Under the pieces are notes generated by a model that was given only the letters and a program-made list of their open reading frames with translations, was not told the origin of the DNA and searched no databases. The position numbers and the translations under genes are program-made. From contig JAZAYU010000010.1 in assembly GCA_038501625.1 (NCBI GenBank), positions 5,787,380 to 5,851,379 of the forward strand: a DNA stretch of 64,000 nucleotides. Reading direction: 5' to 3'. This stretch comes from Corbicula japonica (taxonomy: Eukaryota > Mollusca > Bivalvia > Venerida > Cyrenidae). Positions 57,060 to 64,000 of this stretch are shown here, one piece after another (within the stretch, counting starts at the first letter, position 1; the number at the start of each line of letters is the position of its first letter).

Positions 57060-57275
57060 GAGACATACCAGTAATGCAAAATCATGTGACCACACAACGC
57101 ATTCATAAGATTTAGAACAGATTTGTAAGGTAATGGTAATTAACCCTTCGGGACATACATGAGTAAGGCAAAATCTTGTGACCACACAACTTATTCTTCA
57201 GATTTAGAACAGATTTTTAAGGTAATGGTAATACTATTCAAGACATACAAGTAAGGCCAAACCATGTGACCTGAT
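57060..57275 (+). repeat. 90-bp tandem repeat, 2.4 copies
   Basis: GACATAC anchors at 57062, 57152 and 57242; each unit contains ATGTGACCACACAAC-like and AGATTTAGAACAGATTT blocks. Confidence 0.85.
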
Positions 57276-57555
57276 GCCTACAGTTCATTCCTGGGATTAA
57301 GTCTTAAGATCATGTTTATAAGGTAGTTAATTGACATCATCCTGCTAATTCAATATAATGGATTCACCTTGAGACTCCTTTCAAAATGCTCCTGTCCATT
57401 CTTTTTCATAGGGGTAGTTAAATCAGTCTGTTGACTTCTATTCTATTAGATTAGCGTTTTTGGGCCAGTGGGCGTCAACATTTGGTCAAATTTTTTTGTT
57501 TAGTCCTTTTCTGTTTGTCAGTAACTTTTTAAGTAGAGCTTTTAAACTCAACATA

Positions 57556-58775
57556 CACTGGTCAAAAGTTCTAAGTGCACACTTTTCAATTTTGAATATC
57601 TTAAAATAAACTTATTCAAATTGAATGAAAGTTTGACTTAACATTAATAATGATCAAACAACAATAATTTTTTGAAAACCGTGCATATGTTTTACGTTTT
57701 ACGTCATCCACGTCGGCATACGCTTTTTATGCATTATCCCCGTGCGGCAAGCAAAATTTATTTTTTTACAATCGTTTTTGTTTTTCACATGTTCACCGAC
57801 TCAAGACAAACACGAAAAACACACCAACAAAATGTAACCATGGAACGGTTGACCTCAGCAGACAACGACATTGCCGTCAAAATTCTTTTCACAGGCACAA
57901 CTTCAAATTTGTTGTAAAAACATCTTGGCGGTTTTCGTTAATGCAAAAAAAAACCCCTTATTTTTGCATATTTTATTAATTTAAGAAGAAAATCAAACGA
58001 TATTATTTTCTAGATTGATTACGTTGCTTACGTTGAACGCTGATGTTACTCAATTACGTCATTAAATATTTACGTAAAACAACGTAAACTCAAAAAATTA
58101 GTGTAACATTTGTTGGATAAGTGTCCAATAAATAAAAATTTAAAACTAAAATTTATAGAAATTCAATAAACTTCAAAATCGAATTATTCGAAAATGACGC
58201 TTATTCGGTCAAAAGGCGCATCCGAAAACTGGTCAATTTTATCGAAATGAATACATTTTTTCGTTTGGAAAGGCTGTTACACATCTATCATAGAAAATTG
58301 TATCATCCCAAACTGCTAGACAATTCAAAAACTTTTGGCACAAAACATTGTGTGAAAAAAGGAATTTTCTCCTTGAAATCCTGTAAAAACGTTATGGATA
58401 AAATAAAGTTGAGTGTGTTGGCTCATCGTGCCCAGCAGACCATTACAAAGCTACTGAAAGCTATTTCAGTGCAATGGAATGGCAAACTACAGTATTTCCT
58501 TTAAATCTGCATGAAATTTAAATTATACAAAGATGAGAAAACAATCACAAATGATAGCCGATGCAATGATTATTAACTTGAGAATTTCCTTCTGAGAACA
58601 AGTGAGCTAAAATATTATTATTTTTTAATCTGGTTAAGCAGACTCAAAAGTTTTGGTGTGCTTTAATAGAATATTGATTCTTCTTCATTGTAATTTACCC
58701 TATTTTGAAAGATTCAATCAAATTATTGGAAAAATTAACATTTATCTAGTGTGCACTTAGAACTTTTGACTAGTG
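57556..58775. mobile_element. Tc1/mariner-type element, 1220 bp
   Basis: Inverted ends CACTGGTCAAAAGTTCTAAG (left) and CACTAGTCAAAAGTTCTAAG (right, complement), continuing TGCACAC. TA flanks at 57554-57555 and 58776-58777. The size suits a Tc1-like element. Interior frames at 57672-57917 and 58247-58504 are not recognisable as a DDE transposase, so it is a decayed or non-autonomous copy. Confidence 0.82.
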
Positions 58776-59159
58776 TAGTTGTCTGGCATTACAATTATGA
58801 GCAATTCTCAGGACAAAATTCATAACTCTTGGCTGTATTTTATCATAATTATGCCCCCTTTTTCACTTAGAACTTTGGTTAAGATTTTGTCCACTTGTTC
58901 TTGGAAACTGTTCACGTAGGAGTTTTGAAACAATTCCAATCCGTATCTAATTTAATATTTTACTTGAAAACCTGGTTTTGTTGCCTCGTTGCGGCATCTT
59001 CTTGCTATCATTAATTACATGACAGTAAAGTCAGAGAAATGTGTCATTTTATAATATCATTGATGTTCCTTGAGGCTTTTTAGCTCGACTATTCGAAGAA
59101 TATGTCGAGCTATTGTACTCACTTGGGCGTCGGCGTCGGCGTCGGCGTCCCGCTTTGGT

Positions 59160-60130
59160 TAAAGTTTACGTGCAACCTACCTATATCTTAAAAACTACTA
59201 TAGCTACAGCTTTTAAACTTGGCACACTTGTTCGTCATCATGTCCCGAGTGTGTATGCCAAGAAACATAACTCTTACTTTCATTTTGATCAAATTATGGC
59301 CCTTTTTTGACTTAGAATTTCAGGTTAAAGTTTGCGTGCAAGCTACTGTACAAACTCATAACTTCAATACTACTTATACTACAGCTTTAAAACTTGGCAC
59401 ACTTGTTCATCATCATGTCCCGAGTGTGTATACCAAGAACCATAACTCTGACTTTCATTTTGTTCAAATTATGGCCCTTTTTCGGCTTAGAATTTCAGGT
59501 TAAAGTTTGCGTGCAAGCTACTATACAAACTAATAACTTCAATACTACTTATACTACAGCTTTGAAACTTTCAACACTTGTTCATCATCATATCCCAAGT
59601 GTGTATGCCAAGAACCATAACTCTAACTTCCATTTTGTTCAAATTATGGCCCTTTTTCGACTTAGAATTTCAGGTTAAAGTTTGCGTGCAAGCTAGTTAC
59701 TTTCATACTTCTTGTACTATAGCTTTGAAACTTAAGACACTTGTTTACCATCATGACCCTGACTATTTATACCAAGAACCATAACTCTTTCTTTCATTTT
59801 TAATCAAATTATGGCCCTTTTTCAACTTAGAATTTCAGGTTAAAGTTTGCGTGCAAGCTAGTTACTTTCATACTTCTTGTACTATAGCTTTGAGATTTAA
59901 GACACTTGTTTACCATCATGACCCTGACTATGTATGCCAAGAACCATAACTCTTTCTTTCATTTTTAATCAAATTACGGCCCTTTTTTGACTTAGAATTT
60001 CAGGTTAAAGATTGCATGCAAGCTAGTTACTTTCATACTTCTTGTACTATAGCTTTGAAACTTATTCACCATCATGACCCTGACTATGTATGCCAAGAAC
60101 CATAACTCTTTGATTTTTTTCAAATTACTG
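59160..60130 (+). repeat. Tandem array inside the Helentron-like element
   Basis: About six units of 140-185 bp with AAATTATGGCCCTTTTT and AGAATTTCAGGTTAAAGTTT. The first three share CATCATGTCCCGAGTGTGTA; the later ones are shorter and alike (TTACTTTCATACTTCTTGTA). Adjacent short frames repeat the same peptide and are not genes. Confidence 0.88.
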
Positions 60131-60409
60131 CCCCTTTTAGACTTAAAAATTAAGGTTTAAAACTTTGTATACCTTTATTTTATCTTAAATCAGGTTTATT
60201 TTCAAAGGCCCATAACTCATCCTTGCTTTTTTTTATATTTGATTTTTGCCCCTTTTCACTTGAAATTAGAATTAAGACTTGTAAATAATTGTTAAAGTTT
60301 CAATGTTAGTGTTTTTCATATGTACAGCTATATAAAAGGTTTAAAACAGATGTCCTTAACATACTTTGGTTGAAAGTGTTGAGTAATTGTGGGTTGGGTG
60401 GGTGCATAG

Positions 60410-60510
60410 ACTATACTATACTACACTACACTACACTACACTACACCACACCACACCACACCACACCACACCACACCACACCACACCACACCACACCACA
60501 CCACACCACT
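60410..60510 (+). repeat. Pentanucleotide microsatellite
   Basis: CTACA units followed by about 15 CCACA units, uninterrupted, then CTGTACTGTACC. Confidence 0.95.
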
Positions 60511-60529
60511 GTACTGTACCCCCACCACC

Positions 60530-61720
60530 TACCACCACCTCCACATACCACCACCACCAACAACAACAACTACAACAACACAAACGCAAACAACAACACC
60601 ACCACCAACAACAACAACACCAACAACAACACCACCACCACCAACAACACCACCACCACTAACAACAACAACACCACCACCAACAACAACACCATCACCA
60701 CCACCAACAACACCACCACCACCAACAACACCACCACCATTAACAACACCAACACCTCCACCACCAACAACAACTACAGCACCACCATTAACAACAACAA
60801 CACCAACACCACCACCACCACCAACAACAACAACACCAACACCACCACCAACAACAACACCAACAACAATATCAATACCACCACCAACAACAACACAAAC
60901 ACAAACAACAACACCACCACCACCAACAACAACAACAACACCACTAACAACAACAACACCATCACCACCACCAACAACACCACCACCAACAACACCACCA
61001 ACAACAACACCACCTCCAACAACACCACCACCAATAACACCAACACCACCACCACCAACATCAACAACACCACCAACAACAACACCAACACAAACAACTA
61101 CACCACCACCACCAACAACAACACCACCAACAACAACACCATCACCACCACCACCAACATCAACAACACCACCAACAACAACACCAACACAAACAACTAC
61201 ACCACCACCACCAACAACAACACCACCAACAACAACACCATCAACAACAACACCACCACCAACACCACCAACAACAACACCAACACCACCAACAACAACA
61301 ACACCAACAACAACAACATCATCACCACCACCAACAACACCACCACCACCAACAACACCACTACCAACAACAACAACACCACCACCAACAACAACATCAA
61401 CACCACCAACACAAGCACCGACAACAACACCACCACCACCAGCAACACCAACACCACCACCAACAACAACACCAACAACATCAACACCACCACCAACAAC
61501 AACATCAACACCACCACCAACAGCAACAACAACCAACACCACCACCACCACCACCAGCAACAACACTACCACCACCACCACCAACAACACCAACAATGCC
61601 AACACCAACAACACCACCACCAACAACATCACCAACAACACCACCACCACCAACAACAACACCACCACCAACAACAGCAACCAGCATACCATACTGTACT
61701 TCACCACGCCACACAACTAT
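60530..61720 (+). repeat. A/C-only trinucleotide tract of about 1.2 kb
   Basis: Interspersed AAC and ACC triplets with rare T and G. The plus strand reads as poly Asn/Thr and the minus as poly Val/Gly. The long open frames on both strands (450 and 395 codons) are a by-product of the absence of stop triplets in this composition. Confidence 0.95.
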
Positions 61721-61989
61721 AGGTGGGCAAAGATAGTGGGTTGATGGGTGTGGGATCAGGGGTTTATGGGCTGGGTTGTGTAAACCCTAAAAAAAATCTA
61801 CAAGAATAAATTAAGTGTTATTTATTGATTTATGGATTAAGAAACTTTTGTTCATGTGTGTTTGTTGGGGGTGTCATAAACTCCTGAATCACTCCCCAGT
61901 TTAAATGAAGCCCAGTTACAATGTGCTTAATAATTCTGACTTTTCGAATAGTCGAGCGTGCAGTCGTTTCCGACTGGCTCTTGTTTTAT

Positions 61990-63060
61990 TTTCAATTAAC
62001 TTTGAATTCTCTTTTTATTCCTTTTGATTCAATCAACTTGAAATCCACTTCTTGAATCTGAGCTTATGCCGAGTTAACTATTTTCTTGAAATAGCTAACA
62101 AAATGGTTTTCTTGTCTTGGATGTTTACACTCCATTAACCTAGCTGTCTATTTTTAGAACATCATCAAAGCAGTTGGCATGTCTGGAATAACATAAATCT
62201 ATGAAGAAGTATTGGGAGGATTTTAGCGATTCATAGATCATTATTTGCCATCAGTAAAAGTGTCAGCCCACTATATCACTTTTATTATGGCAATCATTAT
62301 TATAGGCATAGAAGGTTTGGTAATGTCTCAAATACAGCCTACTTACTATAATAACTGATTATAATTATATAAATAACTAGAATTTCACATGATGGTGTAC
62401 TCTTAAGAAATAGCTAATTTTATGTTATTGAAAATACACATGGAATATTATGCAATCTGAAGGTTCATATTTTTTGAGTTTGGTATGTAAACAATTATCA
62501 GGCAAGACCGAAGGTTGAGCGTGATGTGGTTTACATACACAACAAGAAATAATACGAACATATGGTCATAATGTTCCTTTTATTATAATACCATTCGCCC
62601 TAAAAATAAATTTAAATAAATCTAAACACATTTTGGTCAACATCATGGTTTATAGAATATTAGAAAAAAAGTAAGGCAATATTAAATTTATGAATGGCGT
62701 AGTAAATTTTATAAATGGCATAAAAATATCATAATGTTTGTAAAACAGCGACAGAAATTTCCTATTTTGGAGATCGGTATGTGCCAGAAAATTACGACAA
62801 CAGTTATGACGTCACATAGAACACCGGAAGCTGCAAAATACAGAATTGGAATATGACACTGTCCTATACGGAATTACTGATCTGACGAGTTGTATCAATC
62901 TTGCGAATTAACGCTGCACTATGCTAAAATCGTTCATTAATAAATGTGTTTATCACATGACTCTCAACTTACCTATAACATCCTGTAGGTGATACTGTTA
63001 TACACACATGGTTCCATTTCTTATGGTTCTATTTTGTTATGAATCGCATATTGATTATTA
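61990..63060. other. Intronic stretch without recognised element
   Basis: A short inverted repeat GTATGTAAAC/GTTTACATAC (62484-62534) is the only structure noted. No exon is supported. Confidence 0.4.
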
Positions 63061-63061
63061 G

Positions 63062-63108
63062 TGATCTGGATCTACACTGTTCACCCATGCAATAAAGGAA
63101 AGGGATAG
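63062..63108. mobile_element. TTAA MITE right-end fragment
   Basis: GATCTGGATCTACACTGTTC to ATAAAGGAAAGGGATA, with an internal deletion of the usual TGTCTATGGA. Confidence 0.6.
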
Positions 63109-63330
63109 TTGATTTCTTATCTGCCTTTTGAGTATGAAAACCACTGTTTCATCAGATAATAGTCTGCAATAATGGATTTGTTATGTTCTTCACTTTGGAT
63201 ATATCATTACTGGTGTTCTGTTCAGACATATTTTATGTTTTATGTTTTTTTATGATCAGAAAGTGCAGATGCTGTCACTGATCTGGGGTTCTACACTGGC
63301 TACAAATGTGACAAATTCTGTATTTAGTGC

Positions 63331-63569
63331 TCAACCCATTATTCCATATATACCTTTTGTTTCCATATATGAAAAGTGTAGATCATGATCAGGTGGCACA
63401 TTAGTCCCATCTGATCAAGATCTACACTGTTTGCATCTTCATCAGAAATTACCTAATGAATCAAAAAGTGAGTTATGTAGATCCTGATCAGATGTGAATG
63501 TGCTGGCTGATCTGGATTTACATGTTTTGCACATGCGATAAATCCAGTATGTATGGAGTGAAGGGTTAA
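63331..63569. mobile_element. TTAA MITE
   Basis: TCAACCCATTATTCCATATA to TATGGAGTGAAGGGTTAA; both hairpins diverged. Confidence 0.8.
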
Positions 63570-64000
63570 TATAGCTGAATTTGTGTTTTAATGAATGATT
63601 TTCCAATGTTTTAGATAGCCAATTCTGGACCCAAATTCTCTTTTTTTTCTGTAAAAGTTCATTAAATTTCCAATATTTGTTTGAACAAAACAAATTGGTC
63701 ATCATTAATGAGTTCATCTATAATGTATTCTTAATAATTTAATATTCTGTTGTAACTATTGAATTTTTTCTTCTAAACTGGATATTATTGAAGTAGTTTT
63801 GATTAAGTTTTCTTTACTCAACTGAATAATTCTATATCGAGCACAGAATTGTTTGTCAAATGCGTGCAGGTCATATAGGTCGCGGGCTCATCAAGGTCCA
63901 ATCCATCATGCATAATGCATAGATTATCTCTTCTTTTATCTCAGATAATTATTACATCAGAAATTTTTTTTATTGATTCTACATTTATTTTACCCTTTAA
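63570..64000. other. Right edge, nothing recognised
   Basis: AT-rich sequence with no supported exon, repeat end or hairpin. It ends TTTACCCTTTAA, possibly the start of another TTAA MITE. Confidence 0.35.

Larger units (their letters stand above)
59082..61983 (+). mobile_element. Helentron-like element, 2902 bp, with array and microsatellite
   Basis: The 5' end AGCTCGACTATTCGAAGAAT folds back on ATGTCGAGCT. A GCGTCGGCGTCGGCGTC run follows. TTCGAATAGTCGAGC (61943-61957) inverts the 5' end near the 3' end, before the hairpin CAGTCGTTTCCGACTG and CTCTTG. It lies between T residues. Body: the ~185-bp array and a huge A/C microsatellite. Confidence 0.82.
21317..64000 (+). other. Probable first intron of the PLCL-type gene
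   Basis: It starts at the GTATGG donor after the PLCL-type exon and runs past the right edge. No later PLCL exon (PH, X/Y or C2 domain) and no other convincing host exon was seen on either strand, and open frames here are repeat-derived. Listed elements fill much of it; the remaining AT-rich stretches show nothing I can support. Confidence 0.5.

Noticed and set aside
57121..57165. A TTAA MITE left end (TTAACCCTTCGGGACAT)
   Set aside because: Only the first seven bases match, and the stretch is part of the 90-bp tandem repeat.
57672..58504. Two frames inside the TA-flanked element as a transposase
   Set aside because: No DDE/D catalytic pattern or helix-turn-helix of a Tc1-like transposase could be recognised, so only the element is called.
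59113..59784. Overlapping frames with repeated FKLWPFFDLEFQVKVCVQA-like peptide
   Set aside because: By-product of the tandem array inside the 59082 element.
60370..61722. 450-codon open frame on the plus strand and 395-codon frame on the minus strand
   Set aside because: Both are translations of an AAC/ACC microsatellite that lacks T and hence stop codons. The proteins are just Asn/Thr/His or Val/Gly/Leu runs, and no unique sequence is conserved.

Overview
The window looks like AT-rich nuclear DNA from a mollusc, most probably a bivalve. The grounds are short exons with GT-AG introns, two animal gene families, and very dense non-autonomous DNA transposons of the tandem-array, rolling-circle kind common in bivalve genomes. 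The species is not determined. No rRNA, tRNA, CRISPR array or prokaryotic operon was found.

Genes. (1) Minus strand, 17449 down to 1225: ten coding exons, joined in phase over 407 codons, of a USP44/USP49-type deubiquitinase. They run from the start codon through a complete zinc-finger UBP domain to the catalytic Cys box and the middle of the peptidase domain. The His box and C-terminus lie beyond the left edge. (2) Plus strand, 18986-19775: a small two-exon acidic gene of unknown function. A 25-bp tandem duplication at the end of its first exon puts a stop in frame. (3) Plus strand, 21052-21316: the first coding exon of a PLCL/PRIP-type inactive phospholipase C-like protein, with a KTVSF motif of the PP1-docking type. 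No later exon is visible, so everything from 21317 to the right edge is probably its first intron, more than 42 kb long. Genes 1 and 2 are head to head.

Repeats. A ~240-bp piggyBac-type MITE (TTAA targets, CCCTTTCCTCCATA ends, two internal hairpins) occurs about 50 times, intact or broken. A second foldback family carries paired CCAAT boxes. Five or more rolling-circle elements of the Helentron class, most with internal tandem arrays, sit at 1-472, 17582-17841, 37199-39403, 47999-49210, 50140-51328 and 59082-61983. There are also hAT-like elements (8-bp target duplications), Tc1/mariner or pogo-like elements (TA), and a CAGGGCTTTT family with 5-bp duplications. Several are inserted inside the TTAA MITEs, which gives a relative age order.

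Layout: 1-17.5 kb, USP44/49-type gene with MITE-filled introns; 17.5-21 kb, head-to-head promoter region and the small gene; 21-64 kb, PLCL-type exon 1 and an intron made largely of transposons, including a 1.2-kb stretch that is almost purely A and C on the plus strand (60530-61720).
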